From assembly GCA_002328485.1 (NCBI GenBank), contig DCUF01000045.1:1-25993 (forward strand): a stretch of 25,993 nucleotides of DNA, written 5' to 3'. The first letter of the stretch is position 1. Each line of letters begins with the position of its first letter. The notes under the pieces were generated by a model. The model searched no databases, was not told where the DNA came from, and saw only the letters and a program-made list of their open reading frames with translations. A program made the position numbers and the translations under genes. Below are positions 1 through 9,025 of the stretch, piece after piece. Source of the stretch: Deltaproteobacteria bacterium UBA2221 (GTDB taxonomy: Bacteria > Desulfobacterota > Syntrophorhabdia > Syntrophorhabdales > WCHB1-27).

Positions 1-925
1 AATTTATTTTGCGGAATGCTCTAAAGGAGCTCCAATCACTCTTGTTGTCAGAGAAAAAGGGCAACCTCCCCGGGATCATAGAATTTCGTGAGGAATAGCA
101 CAGGGGTCTGCAACGCCAGAACATCAAAAAAGATGTTGGCGCCGAGTCAAAGGGAAATCAGAGAATCTCTTGCCTTGTTCAAGCATGGTCCGCTTGTCAA
201 CTCTGAGCCCCTGTTTTTTCTTTTCTAGCCAAAGGTCCCGCCATAGCATCCCCGTAGCAACGACTTTGCCGCTGAGCAGACCGACGACAAGGCCGGCCAA
301 GCCCCATGAATATAGACCAAGAGCCACGCTGAGCGCTGGAGTAAGAATTGACTCAGTTATTCTGTTCGCGCCGAGCCGCTTGAACTGCTTCCTGCGGTTG
401 GACCATACTGAAAAAGTCCGCTAGGGCAGCAGACACCATGATGGGTAGCCAGAGAGACATTGAAGAACTGCCCAACAGACCAACTATTTTTGGTTTGAAT
501 GATAAAGATCCAACAAAAAGGGCTGCGCTTACGATCAGAGAAAAGATCAGACAGACCCCAACCAAGTTCAGCGCCTCTCTATCTTTCTTGGGCAGCATTA
601 TAGCGGAATCATAATTACCTGTGACGGGAACGGATAGAACCGAAACGATAGAGACAAAAACCCCAAACTGGTGTGGCGTATAAAGCCTGGTCAACAATGG
701 GAAAGCAATAATCGGGGCCACCATGGCAATTGTGGTCCCACCCATGAGCACAGCGGTATTTCGGACAAAACCGTCCGCAAACCGAAGGTTTTGAAGAACA
801 GGGGAAAGGAGAGGCACAAAGTAGCCATCCTCCACGGTTGCGCAGGCAACTACGCGATTCCTCAAAGTCGTTGCAGCTGACAATACCGATTTCAGATATT
901 CTTTCATCGAGAATACCCGCCGCAC
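1..925 (-). pseudogene. Wzx-type polysaccharide flippase, frameshifted and cut by window edge
   Basis: The reading frame from 925 (GTG; ATG at 907) encodes the N-terminal half of a multi-spanning oligosaccharide-lipid flippase (COG2244, MATE-like). After an unusual N-terminal extension of about 50 residues comes the family pattern FVRN..L.GGT, then LLTRLYTP.QFGVF and SAIMLPKK. Near 397-403 homology jumps frame: NRRKQFKRLGANRI and SWGLAGLVVGLLSG continue in another frame until a TGA at 124-126. It then continues as APTSFL (148-125), DVLALQTPVLFLTKFYDPGE (125-66) and LTTRVIGAP (51-25), each after a further frame change. Two of the changes sit on A-runs of the plus strand (126-131 and 54-58). 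Family proteins are about 420-500 residues, so more would lie beyond the edge. It would move lipid-linked glycan repeats across the inner membrane. Whether this is true decay or sequencing indels at a contig end cannot be decided here. Confidence 0.75.
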
Positions 926-1064
926 TTACCTCTGCCTTGTACAGGCCCTTGCAGTGCTACGCAGCGCCCGACGATGTGTACGGCCCGTGCCAGAGGAAAA
1001 CTACAATTAAGCCCAGTCACTGAAGCCCTCGCCATTTCCTGGCAGGAAGTGCAATCGCAGCGCC

Positions 1065-2435
1065 TTATGGGATACGGTATATGCTCACAAATGTGGATGT
1101 GTCACCCGTGGACCAAATCATTTTTGTCTCTGAAAGATAATCGCACAAAAATGGCAATTGGCTCTTTGTCTTCTCATCTACGACCATATACCTGACCCGT
1201 TTTTCGGCTAACATCGTCTGCAACTGGCTCTGGCCATTGCGAACTGACATTTCCGTCAGAAGATTAACATTCTTGCCCTTGCCGTAGAATGCTGCCAGAG
1301 GCAGGCGGGCAGCAATCGTGCTCCCAGGGTCGTACGAAAGCAGGAAAAGGCCAGCCTGCTTTTGTAAGGCCCGATCAGCATGCATCGGCGGATAACCCAG
1401 CAAGACAGACGTAACGACGATGATGCATATCATGACCAGGCGCACAAGTCGATGGTTAAAGGATCGAGCAGCGTACTGAGTAATTATGTAAAATCCCTCA
1501 ACAGCGCCAATCAGACAGAGGGGAATCAACTCGACCGAATACCTCTTCGTGGAATGGGATATGAATGCCAGGCTTAAGATATGAAAGACAACCACCATAA
1601 GCAGCAGGTTCCGGTAGGAATAGGTGATCTTGGCAAAGCCCAGGCCTGTCAAGAGAACAAAAAGGGGGGAAATTGCCATCAAAAAGCAAAAAACGACGAG
1701 GGGAATGTTGACAAAAAAGGTGGAAAGAGAAACGAATGGCGAAAGCGTTGCTTTGTTGCTTACCATCCACAATCCTGTCCGGTCATGCAAGTAGAGAGCG
1801 TACAAGGATCCAATCACGCAAAGAGGGAGAAGGAGAATGAGGCTATCGGATAAACGCTTACTCGCCAACAGCAGTAGAATCAGAGGTCCGTAGTAAACCA
1901 GATACTCCGGTCTTGTAAGGTACGTCAAGACAAGACAGAATCCCGCAAGGCCCAGCAATACGCGCCGATTTTCTTGCCATGAAACATAGAACAGGAAAAT
2001 GGTCAAACAAAAGAAGAATGTCGCCACGGATTCAGACAAGACCTTGCCCGAATAGGTCACCAGTAAAGGATGGAACGCAACGAGAAATGATAATAGCACC
2101 GCTTTGTTGTCGTCTTTGAAAACCCTTTTGCCTAACACGAAAGAAAGCCAGATCAGGAGGGTTCCGAATACCAATGAGATGAGGCGCCCTGATAGCTCTA
2201 TGTCCGGAACCAAAAGATGTAACAGGCCGACAAATAGCGGATATCCAGGGGAGAAAACGTTGCTTAATGCCTCGCCAAAACGGCCTCCCACAAGAGCTTC
2301 GGCTACTTTCGCATACTCCACACCGTCGATTTCAATTGCACAGGTATTCAGCAGGGATAGAACGCGCAGGAAACAACCTACGCAGATTATCGCAAGCAAA
2401 TATCTCCTGTGAGAACCGATTCCTTCGAGCATGCG
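1065..2435 (-). CDS. GT-C membrane glycosyltransferase (PMT/GT39-like, ArnT-related)
   Basis: A 456-residue polytopic membrane protein of the PMT_2 / GT39-like superfamily, which transfers sugars from polyprenyl-phosphate donors on the outer face of the inner membrane. Seen: an acidic motif after the first membrane segment (IEIDGVEYA, residues 33-41, typical DxE/ED site), SPGYPLF (61-67), about ten hydrophobic segments, and a soluble C-terminal part from about residue 375. The frame stays open upstream to a GTG at 2648. Those 71 extra residues are hydrophilic, unlike the family, and contain a consensus -10 box at 2502-2507, so I start at the ATG at 2435. No clear Shine-Dalgarno precedes it. 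It lies beside the flippase and a GT2, as expected of a surface-glycan locus. Acceptor and sugar are unknown. Confidence 0.8.
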   Translation of the reverse strand, partial: RMLEGIGSHRRYLLAIICVGCFLRVLSLLNTCAIEIDGVEYAKVAEALVGGRFGEALSNVFSPGYPLFVGLLHLLVPDIELSGRLISLVFGTLLIWLSFVLGKRVFKDDNKAVLLSFLVAFHPLLVTYSGKVLSESVATFFFCLTIFLFYVSWQENRRVLLGLAGFCLVLTYLTRPEYLVYYGPLILLLLASKRLSDSLILLLPLCVIGSLYALYLHDRTGLWMVSNKATLSPFVSLSTFFVNIPLVVFCFLMAISPLFVLLTGLGFAKITYSYRNLLLMVVVFHILSLAFISHSTKRYSVELIPLCLIGAVEGFYIITQYAARSFNHRLVRLVMICIIVVTSVLLGYPPMHADRALQKQAGLFLLSYDPGSTIAARLPLAAFYGKGKNVNLLTEMSVRNGQSQLQTMLAEKRVRYMVVDEKTKSQLPFLCDYLSETKMIWSTGDTSTFVSIYRIP

Positions 2436-2501
2436 GCCGTGAAACTGTAGTAGGAATTTATGCAAAGACTCATCTCCAGCGGTCCCAAATTTGGTGACCG
2501 A

Positions 2502-2531
2502 ATTATACACGTTAGACTTCGCACCATGCAA
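2502..2531 (-). promoter_or_regulatory. Predicted sigma-70 promoter for the GT-C gene
   Basis: On the minus strand a perfect TATAAT (2507-2502) follows TTGCAT (2531-2526) with an 18-nt spacer. The predicted start is near 2495, about 60 nt before the ATG at 2435. The stretch 2436-2768 between the divergent glycosyltransferases otherwise shows no gene I can support. The -35 box is weak (3 of 6), so the call rests mainly on the -10. Confidence 0.4.
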
Positions 2532-2768
2532 CGAGATTGTGGGCACACAACGCCGGTCCAGGTAGATGAACCATGGCACAACTATTTGCCCTGGTTTGAA
2601 TGTTGAAACGCTTTGCCTTCGCTCGATAGCTATGTTAAGTTGAGACACATCTTACCGTTTAACAGGATACGTGGTTGAGTCAAAGGAAAAGAGGAATATT
2701 TCTTGCTCTGTGCGGGTACGTTCGCCCCTCGGCCCATGATAAAATGCCCAATGCCCGAATAAAGTAGG

Positions 2769-3473
2769 ATGATGAACAAACGGATTGCCGTCATTATTCC
2801 AGCCTACAATGAAGAACGGTCGATCGCGGGTGTTGTGAGAAGTGTAAGCGGTCTATCCGGTTTCGTTTACGATCCCGTCGTCATCAATGACAATTCAACG
2901 GATAAGACCTCAGACGAAGCGACTCTGGCTGGGGCAACCGTCATAAATCTCCCCTGTCAACTTGGCATAGGCGGTGCAGTGCAGACAGGGTTCAAATACG
3001 CTCTGGAAAAGGGGTATGATGTCTGCGTTCAGACGGACGGGGATGGACAGCATTTGGCCTCCGAGATCCCTAAGTTGATTGGGCCCATACTCAGTGGAGA
3101 CTTCGATCTCGTAATTGGGTCTAGGTTTGTTTCGGATACTGGCTACGAAGCTTCATTCATGAGGGGGCTTGGTATAACGATAATATCTTTGTTCCTGAGA
3201 GTCACCACCGGGATTCGAGTGAAAGACACGACAAGCGGGTTTAGGGCTGCGGGCCGAAGGGCGTTTGCATTCTTTTCCTCTGAATATCCTCAGGATTATC
3301 CTGAGCCCGAGTCTCTCGTTTATGCATATCAGAAGAAGTTCAGGGTTCTGGAGATCTCCACAAGAATGATCGACAGAGAATACGGGCGATCATCCATCAC
3401 CCCCATCCGAGCAATGTACTACATGGTGAAGGTTTTGCTCGCAATGTTCGTCGATCTCTTTAGAAAAACATAG
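2769..3473 (+). CDS. Glycosyltransferase family 2, dolichol-phosphate mannosyltransferase-like
   Basis: A 234-residue GT-A fold transferase of family GT2, similar to polyprenyl-phosphate sugar synthases (DPM1-like) that load a sugar from a nucleotide donor onto a lipid phosphate at the cytoplasmic membrane face. Seen: nucleotide-binding start IPAYNEE (10-16), NDNSTDKT (40-47, in place of the usual DDGSTD), and the metal site DGDGQH (90-95, usual DADGQH). No C-terminal membrane domain is evident. Two ATGs lie in tandem at 2769 and 2772; AGTAGG just upstream fits the second better. It is followed after 15 bases by a DUF2304 gene, a common partnership. A lipid-linked sugar made here could feed the divergent GT-C enzyme (inference). 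Confidence 0.88.
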   Translation: MMNKRIAVIIPAYNEERSIAGVVRSVSGLSGFVYDPVVINDNSTDKTSDEATLAGATVINLPCQLGIGGAVQTGFKYALEKGYDVCVQTDGDGQHLASEIPKLIGPILSGDFDLVIGSRFVSDTGYEASFMRGLGITIISLFLRVTTGIRVKDTTSGFRAAGRRAFAFFSSEYPQDYPEPESLVYAYQKKFRVLEISTRMIDREYGRSSITPIRAMYYMVKVLLAMFVDLFRKT

Positions 3474-3488
3474 GGGGCAGTTCCTGGA

Positions 3489-3872
3489 ATGCAAATAAGA
3501 CTGTGGATAGGCTTTATAAGTCTTGCACTGTTGGTTACCATCTTTGAATTTGTTCGCAAGAGACATCTCAGGGAGGAGTACGCTATCTTGTGGCTTCTTA
3601 CGGCTCTGGCCATCGCAGTCCTAAGTTTGTGGCCCGGCTTGGTAGAAAAATTGAGCAGGATAACTGGTTTCTATTATCTGACATCTGTGGTTTTTATTGT
3701 CTTTGTTTTTATCATAGGGGTTTTGATGCACTACTCCATTGTTATTTCTAAGATGAGAGAAAACAATAAAGAGATGGTGCAGAAGTTGGGGCTTCTCGAC
3801 CAAAGGATACGGGAAATGGATAAACGGACGAGAGAGAGCAACCGGAGTGGCGAGAAGCTCAGCGCGGGCTGA
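3489..3872 (+). CDS. DUF2304 family small membrane protein
   Basis: A 127-residue protein recognised as DUF2304. It has three predicted membrane segments (about residues 5-21, 33-50 and 62-82), with the basic, acidic link FVRKRHLREEYAILWL between the first two, then a charged helical tail (85-127) rich in Arg, Glu and Lys that looks coiled-coil. Family knowledge: DUF2304 genes very often sit directly after a DPM1-like GT2, as here, and probably help that enzyme act on its lipid substrate at the membrane. Biochemical function is not established. It is probably co-transcribed with the GT2 (15-base gap). Confidence 0.85.
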   Translation: MQIRLWIGFISLALLVTIFEFVRKRHLREEYAILWLLTALAIAVLSLWPGLVEKLSRITGFYYLTSVVFIVFVFIIGVLMHYSIVISKMRENNKEMVQKLGLLDQRIREMDKRTRESNRSGEKLSAG

Positions 3873-3947
3873 TGATGTCTTGGTTGATACGTTGATACAT
3901 TATACTGCGTTCTCTGCTGTATGGTTGAGTCTGGGGGGGGGAGGGTT

Positions 3948-5249
3948 TTAGGTCCCACTAATCTTGAATCCTTCCATAAAAAGGGTCGGAGAGCCAAGGG
4001 ACCCATAGAAGGTTAAATCTTGGCCGACGGCTTTTACGGTGTTCAGCAGCTCAAAGACATTCCCTGAAAACATGACCCCCTTGAAGGGCCTCTTCGTTCC
4101 ACCCTTGTAGATGTGTCCTAACGCACCCACCGAGAAATCCCCTGTTACCGTATTTGCCGTATGGGTGCCCATCAGCTCCTCGATGACGATACCCTCTTCG
4201 ATTATGCTGGGAGCCGCCTTTCCCGGCTGGATGTAGAACCCGCGCGTGCCGTTCCTGGGCGGTTCCTTAAGGCCCGTCCGGACGCTGTTCCCCGTTGACT
4301 TCCGTCCCACCTTCCCCCCGTAGTACCCATCGAACAAGAATCCCTGAAAGATGCCTTCCCTGACCAGACAGTTCTCCTGTGAGGGGACGCCCTCGCCATC
4401 GAAGGGGAAGCTGCCCATCCCCATGATCCCGGAGTCGATGATCGTGACCAATTCGGAAAAGAGGCTTACCCCTTCTTTGCCCTTCAACCTTGTCTTATCC
4501 TTGTCCAGGTTCTCGCCCAGAAAAGACGGAGCAAGCACGGAAAGAAGATCGCAAGCGGCACCGGGAGTCAGACATCCGTCATATATCCCCGTGGCGAGCA
4601 CCTCGCCTCCCAGGAATGAGACCGTCTTTTCCCCAATGCTGCGGCCCAAGGCATGGCCATCGAGTCCATCGAACCGCGGACACCAGGCCCAGTCGTACCA
4701 GGACACCTCCTCTTGCCCTTCGGCCGCCACGCAGAGCGCGGCCATGGTATAGAGTGTCTTTTTTGCCTCCCCATTCAGCCCATTCGAGTTGACGATCTTC
4801 ACGGCGATCTCCTTCTCGTGAAGCTCGCAGTTTCGCGTCTTCTGGATGCGCCGATCAAGATCCAATATGGTGGCTTCCATGGACAACAGGGTGGCGATCT
4901 TCTTTTCCTCGTCCACGTCGAGGCCGGCCTTGTCGTAAAGGTTCAGTTCGGGATAGCGGTCAGGCCCTGAGGGGAACCTCCGGAATGGATCAGCCTGCAT
5001 AAAAGGCAAAAGGGCCTTCGCATTCTCCAGAAGGGCCTTCGCCGCCCCCTCTCCCCTTTCAAAGGTGTAGGAAAAAACGGGGTGTCCGCCCTTTACTGCC
5101 CTCAGGGCCACTCCTTCCTCCTCGCTCGATTCCCTGCCATACAGGTCACGATCGGCTGCCTCGAAGACCCTCGTCCGTTCGCTGATGAGACAGATCTCGT
5201 ACGCATCAAAGGCGCCCCGGACCTGTTCTTCGAGCCGTTCAATCTCCAT
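3948..5249 (-). CDS. pmbA: TldD/PmbA family protein, PmbA type
   Basis: A 433-residue PmbA (TldE) homologue. In well-studied bacteria TldD and PmbA form a heterodimeric metalloprotease that degrades or matures peptides such as microcins and the antitoxin CcdA; TldD carries the HExxxH zinc site and PmbA does not. This protein has no HExxxH, matching PmbA. Seen: N-terminal domain with SEEEGVALRAVKGG (42-55), central GQEEVSWYDW (178-187), and the conserved C-terminal block FPFDGEGVPS (281-290) followed by GNSVR and a THTANTVTGDFS stretch. No tldD is in the window, so a partner would be elsewhere. A strong AGGAGGGGG precedes the ATG. It is the last gene of the nadK-recN-GNAT-pmbA cluster, 8 bases after the GNAT. 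A run of nine G lies just past its stop (3933-3941). Confidence 0.9.
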   Translation of the reverse strand: MEIERLEEQVRGAFDAYEICLISERTRVFEAADRDLYGRESSEEEGVALRAVKGGHPVFSYTFERGEGAAKALLENAKALLPFMQADPFRRFPSGPDRYPELNLYDKAGLDVDEEKKIATLLSMEATILDLDRRIQKTRNCELHEKEIAVKIVNSNGLNGEAKKTLYTMAALCVAAEGQEEVSWYDWAWCPRFDGLDGHALGRSIGEKTVSFLGGEVLATGIYDGCLTPGAACDLLSVLAPSFLGENLDKDKTRLKGKEGVSLFSELVTIIDSGIMGMGSFPFDGEGVPSQENCLVREGIFQGFLFDGYYGGKVGRKSTGNSVRTGLKEPPRNGTRGFYIQPGKAAPSIIEEGIVIEELMGTHTANTVTGDFSVGALGHIYKGGTKRPFKGVMFSGNVFELLNTVKAVGQDLTFYGSLGSPTLFMEGFKISGT

Positions 5250-5257
5250 GCCCCCTC

Positions 5258-5710
5258 CTAGATGACCATCTTGATCATGGCCGCTTCATCGCACTCCGGA
5301 AATTTGGAGCACTTGATACAATCGGTCCAGATCTTCTGGGGAAGCTCCTTCTTGTCGGTAAGGATGAATCCAACCTTCCGGAAGAAGGCCTCCTGATAGG
5401 TGAGGAGAAAGACTCGTTCTATCTGAAACGCCTTGGCCTCGGCCAGGCACGCCTCCACCAGTTCGCGCCCGATACCGCTCCGTCTCATCCCCTCCGCGAC
5501 GGCCAGGGAGCGGATCTCAGCAAGATCCTCCCAGCAGATGTGCAGGGCACAGGTCCCGATTATGTTCCCATGGTCCTCATAGACCAGGTAGTCCCTCATA
5601 TTGTCGTAGAGCTCGGCCAGCGACCGGGGGAGCATCTCCCCACGGCCGGCGCACCTGTTGACCAATTCGTGAATGGCCTTTATGTCGCTAATACGTGCCT
5701 TTCTCAGCAT
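5258..5710 (-). CDS. GNAT N-acetyltransferase, ArgA-like (short N-acetylglutamate synthase type)
   Basis: A 150-residue single-domain GNAT. The acetyl-CoA loop is RRSGIG (76-81), preceded by the strand AEIRSLAV. The C-terminus has the Cys-rich signature C131-x2-C134-x5-C140 (DCIKCSKFPECDE), which marks short ArgA-like N-acetyltransferases lacking the kinase-like domain. Family members of this type can acetylate glutamate for arginine synthesis; I infer that activity from resemblance only. I chose the ATG at 5710 and not the upstream in-frame start at 5764 because family proteins begin MxRKAxxxD and AGAGGAG lies about 10 nt upstream. The gene overlaps the end of recN by 23 bases, so translation is probably coupled. 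Confidence 0.85.
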   Translation of the reverse strand: MLRKARISDIKAIHELVNRCAGRGEMLPRSLAELYDNMRDYLVYEDHGNIIGTCALHICWEDLAEIRSLAVAEGMRRSGIGRELVEACLAEAKAFQIERVFLLTYQEAFFRKVGFILTDKKELPQKIWTDCIKCSKFPECDEAAMIKMVI

Positions 5711-7307
5711 CTCGAAGCATCTCCTCTGCCCTCTCCAGGCTCTTATCCGTGATTGCCATACCACCGATCATGCGGGCAATCTCCTCTGTCCTCTCACGTC
5801 GCTCCAGCCTCCGGACGAATGTCCTCGTGCGGCCCTCTTGCTGCCGTTTCTCAACCAGAAAATGGTGGTTTCCAAAGGCGGCGATCTGGGGAAGGTGTGT
5901 AATGCAGATAACCTGATTCCGTCGGGAAAGGTCCTTGAGCCGCTTACCGACCACCGCTGCCACCTTGCCTCCAATGCCGGCATCGATCTCGTCAAAGATC
6001 AAGGTCCGCCCTTCGGAGCCTCCCAGCACCTTCTTCAGGGCCAGCATGATCCGCGATAACTCGCCACCTGAAGCAACGCGCCTCAGGGGCCTTAAAGGCT
6101 CGCCGGGATTGGTGCTCAGAAGGAATTCCATTTCATCCCTGCCCTCTTCATCGATCTCCCCCTTATCGGTGATGGAGACGCTAAACCGGGCATTCTTCAT
6201 GGAAAGGAGAGCCAGTTCATCGACCACCTGGCTCTCGATGGCAGGGATGCCCCTCTTCCTCATCTCGGAAAGGGTCGCGGCCCGTGCGTCCACCTCCTCC
6301 GACATGATGCTCCTTTTCTTTTGGAGGGCCTCCACGTCATCGGCAAGGTCCGAGAGGTAGGACAACCGTTCCTTTGCATGGCGGAGGTAGGCCTGAATCT
6401 CAGCCCAGTTCTTTCCATACTTCTGCTGCAACCGGTAAATGGTTGAAATCCTTTCTTCCAAGCGCTGCAGCTCGTCAGGGTCGAAGATGAATCTCTTTTC
6501 CTGCTTCTTTATTTCTCCACAGATATCCTCAATATCGAAGGCAAGGGCTTCAATCCTCTTGTGGAGGCCCTCGATGGACTCGACGGCGAGAAAGGGCCTG
6601 AGATGGGAAAGGGACGCCTTCAGGATTGCCCGGGCGGAACCGTCCTGATCATCAAGGCCTGTCGCCACCGCCCGCAATGCCGTCTCGATCTTCTCTGCGT
6701 CCTTGAGCACTGCCATGCGCTCACGAAGGGTTGTTTCCTCCCCCTCCTTGAGGCCCTCCCGTTCTATCTCCTCTATCTGAAACTGGAGGAGGCTGATCTC
6801 CCTGTCCCGTCCCTCAACCTCTTTTGTCTTCCTGCCAAGCTCGGTGTCCATATCCCTCAGGCGCCGCACCATCTCGCCCATCAGTTTGCGGTCCTCCTGA
6901 AGAGAAAGAAGGTTATCGATGATGGTAAGGTAATTATCCTTGTCCAGCAGGTCCTGGGATTCATTCTGTCCGTAGAGATTGACCAGATCAACACCCAGCT
7001 CCTCCAGTTTCTTCAACGTGGAGGCGCTGTCATTAATGGATGCCCTTGAACGTCCCAGGGGACTCACGGACCGCTTCAGTATGTATTCCTCCCCATTCAA
7101 AGAGTGATAGGCGGTGATCTCTGCCTGATCCGCCCCGGCTCGAACCACGTCTGGCGCAACTTTCCCGTTGAAGAGGGTGGCAAGGGCATTAATGACGATC
7201 GATTTCCCCGCCCCGGTCTCTCCGGTAATCACGTTGAAGCCTTCTCCGAATTCCACCTCCAGGTCTTCAATGATGGCGAAGTTCCGGACGCGCAGAAAAG
7301 AGAGCAT
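5688..7307 (-). CDS. recN: DNA repair protein RecN
   Basis: A 539-residue SMC-like ATPase for recombinational double-strand-break repair in the cytoplasm, close to the usual 550 residues. Seen: Walker A GETGAGKS (29-36), GQNESQ (113-118, where most RecN have a GQHE type motif), a long central coiled coil (about 135-350), ABC signature ASGGELSR (412-419) and Walker B TLIFDE (435-440), followed by the His-containing switch ICITHLPQ. The ATG at 7307 lies 3 bases after the nadK stop, with GGTGA upstream inside nadK. nadK-recN adjacency is common in bacteria. The 3' end overlaps the acetyltransferase gene. Confidence 0.96.
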   Translation of the reverse strand: MLSFLRVRNFAIIEDLEVEFGEGFNVITGETGAGKSIVINALATLFNGKVAPDVVRAGADQAEITAYHSLNGEEYILKRSVSPLGRSRASINDSASTLKKLEELGVDLVNLYGQNESQDLLDKDNYLTIIDNLLSLQEDRKLMGEMVRRLRDMDTELGRKTKEVEGRDREISLLQFQIEEIEREGLKEGEETTLRERMAVLKDAEKIETALRAVATGLDDQDGSARAILKASLSHLRPFLAVESIEGLHKRIEALAFDIEDICGEIKKQEKRFIFDPDELQRLEERISTIYRLQQKYGKNWAEIQAYLRHAKERLSYLSDLADDVEALQKKRSIMSEEVDARAATLSEMRKRGIPAIESQVVDELALLSMKNARFSVSITDKGEIDEEGRDEMEFLLSTNPGEPLRPLRRVASGGELSRIMLALKKVLGGSEGRTLIFDEIDAGIGGKVAAVVGKRLKDLSRRNQVICITHLPQIAAFGNHHFLVEKRQQEGRTRTFVRRLERRERTEEIARMIGGMAITDKSLERAEEMLRDAEKGTY

Positions 7308-7310
7308 GCC

Positions 7311-8162
7311 CTATCGTTCACCCCAAAGCAGCTTTGTCCGCAGGATCTCGAAATAGCTCTTTGATGCAGATCTGATGAGATTGACCTTGAAAGGTGACGT
7401 GCGCACCACCACCTCGTCGCCATATTCCAGAGGGAAGCCGACCTGGCCGTCCAGGGTAAGAATGACGCGCTCTTCCGGCGAGCGAAGCCGTACCCGGACA
7501 GCAACCTCCTCGGGCAGGATGATGGGTCGGTTGGTGAGCATGTGCGGGCAGATGGGCGTAAGCACGATATGAGACAAGGAAGGATACAGAATAGGACCTC
7601 CGGCGGCGAGCGAGTAGCCCGTCGAACCGGTGGGGGTAGAGAGTATGAGGCCGTCGGCCTTGAACGTCGTTAGATATTGATCGTCCACATAGGTCTCTAT
7701 GTCGATGATCCGGGCCAGGGCGTCCTTGGTGATCACAGCATCGTTCAGAACGGTCAGGGCAAAAATCTCATCCCCTTCCCGTTTCACGACGGCATCAAGC
7801 ATGGTCCGCCTGGAAACGGTATAGTCGCCTTTCAGGCAGAGGGAAAGCATCTCAGCCAGCTCGTCCACCGATATCTCGGTGAGAAAGCCCAGGCCCCCGA
7901 GATTGACACCCAGGATCGGGACCTCCTTCTCCCTCACATAGCGAGCCGCCGAAAGGAGGGTTCCGTCGCCCCCCAGAACAAGGATAAAATCGGCGCCTTC
8001 GCCCACATGTTCTATCTCAAAGGTCTTTTCGTAGTTGAGTTTCCTCGAGGATCCTTCGTCCAGCCATACCTCGGCCGCGTCACCGAGCCGGTCGACAACG
8101 CTCCGAGCGATACGGGCCGCATCCTCGTTGTTACGCTTACAAACGACGTGTATCAGTCCCAT
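7311..8162 (-). CDS. nadK: NAD kinase
   Basis: A 283-residue NAD+ kinase (PpnK family) making NADP+ from NAD+ with ATP or polyphosphate. Seen: GGDGT (64-68) with the catalytic Asp; ND (140-141) where many members have NE; and TPTGSTGYSLAAGGP (177-191), the conserved C-terminal domain motif. I prefer the ATG at 8162 to the in-frame GTG six bases upstream, because AAAAGG ends 5 nt before that ATG. Length is normal. It heads the nadK-recN-GNAT-pmbA cluster. The spacer upstream (8163-8291) holds a short tandem repeat and no obvious promoter. Confidence 0.95.
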   Translation of the reverse strand: MGLIHVVCKRNNEDAARIARSVVDRLGDAAEVWLDEGSSRKLNYEKTFEIEHVGEGADFILVLGGDGTLLSAARYVREKEVPILGVNLGGLGFLTEISVDELAEMLSLCLKGDYTVSRRTMLDAVVKREGDEIFALTVLNDAVITKDALARIIDIETYVDDQYLTTFKADGLILSTPTGSTGYSLAAGGPILYPSLSHIVLTPICPHMLTNRPIILPEEVAVRVRLRSPEERVILTLDGQVGFPLEYGDEVVVRTSPFKVNLIRSASKSYFEILRTKLLWGER

Positions 8163-8250
8163 GGGCACCTTTTTGAAGGGTCGTGAATGCGAAGATGCGT
8201 GAAGGCGCGGGCAAGGAAAGACAGGGTTCTTCTCTTCTCGTTTCCCTCGT

Positions 8251-8282
8251 AATCGCTTCTTCGCTCAATCGCTTCCTCGTCA
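8251..8282. repeat. Two copies of a degenerate 16-bp (2 x 8) unit in the radC-nadK spacer
   Basis: Two adjacent 16-base units (8251-8266 and 8267-8282) share AATCGCTT at their start and CTCG or TTCG in the second half, so the period is 8 within 16. The unit ends nine bases before the radC stop region. Comparable but different short tandem repeats occur in four other spacers of this window. Confidence 0.5.
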
Positions 8283-8291
8283 GTACACGCT

Positions 8292-8984
8292 TCATAGTAA
8301 ACCTCTTGCCTTAAAGCTCACAAATGAGTCCTTTGCCACAACAATGTGGTCGATTACTTCTATGCCCAGCAGGCGCCCCGACTCACAGAGCCGCCTGGTC
8401 AAGGCTATATCGTCATCGGACGGTTCAGGATCCCCGGAAGGATGGTTGTGGGCGAGGACCACGGATGAGGCTGCGTGCTGAATGGCCTTACGGAAGACCT
8501 CCCTGGGATGAACCAGGCTGGCGTTCAGCGTTCCTACGGATACCGTAAATATGCCGGTGACCCTATTCCTCGTATTGAGCAGGATCAGTTTGAAGTGCTC
8601 TTTTGCCTTATCCTTAATGGTTGCCCGTACGACTTTTGCCACATCGGCCGGATTGCGAATGTCTCGTGAATAGGGTTTTTCGGCCTCCAGCCACTGCCTC
8701 TTGCCCAATTCAAAAGAGGCCTTTAACTGAACCGCCTTGGCCGGCCCCACGCCTTTGATCTTCGACAGCTCCTCGATGGTTGCCTCGCTGACCCCCTGCA
8801 CATTACCAAACCTGGTGATCAATTCCTGACCAATGGTCAGGGCCGATCTTCCTGCCACACCGCGGCCTATTACCAGGGCCAAAAGCTCCGGCCCCGAAAG
8901 GGCGTCCGGTCCCAGTCTGCTCAGGCGCTCACGAGGCCGCTCGAAACGGGGAAGGTCACGGATTGTAAAGGACTCTTTCTCCAT
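8292..8984 (-). CDS. radC: RadC family JAMM-domain protein
   Basis: A 230-residue RadC/YicR protein. N-terminal helix-hairpin-helix region (KIKGVGPAKA, 75-84) and C-terminal JAMM/MPN+ metalloprotein domain with H179-x-H181-x7-S189-x2-D192 (HNHPSGDPEPSDDD). Length is typical. Its role is unclear in the family; the old link to DNA repair is weak, and JAMM domains are usually isopeptidases or nucleases. The frame is open to a TTG at 9011, but a TATAAT lies at 9006-9001, so I start at the ATG at 8984, which opens the usual family start (RDLPRFERPRERL). No Shine-Dalgarno is visible. It sits between uvrC and nadK on the same strand. Confidence 0.93.
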   Translation of the reverse strand: MEKESFTIRDLPRFERPRERLSRLGPDALSGPELLALVIGRGVAGRSALTIGQELITRFGNVQGVSEATIEELSKIKGVGPAKAVQLKASFELGKRQWLEAEKPYSRDIRNPADVAKVVRATIKDKAKEHFKLILLNTRNRVTGIFTVSVGTLNASLVHPREVFRKAIQHAASSVVLAHNHPSGDPEPSDDDIALTRRLCESGRLLGIEVIDHIVVAKDSFVSFKARGLL

Positions 8985-9000
8985 ACCGTTCTTGAGAACT

Positions 9001-9006
9001 ATTATA
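9001..9006 (-). promoter_or_regulatory. Perfect -10 box upstream of radC
   Basis: TATAAT on the minus strand, predicted start near 8994, giving a leader of about 10 nt with no Shine-Dalgarno. No good -35 box is seen at 16 to 18 nt. It argues against the upstream TTG start of radC. Confidence 0.35.
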
Positions 9007-9025
9007 AGCAATCAGAAAGCGGAAA

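Noticed and set aside
124..126. TGA inside the flippase as a possible selenocysteine codon, since selB is present
   Set aside because: Flippase homology resumes in a different frame on both sides of the TGA, so it is a frameshift effect and not recoding.
3933..3941. Run of nine G as a phase-variation tract
   Set aside because: It lies between two convergent stop codons, outside any coding or promoter region, so slippage would have no evident effect.
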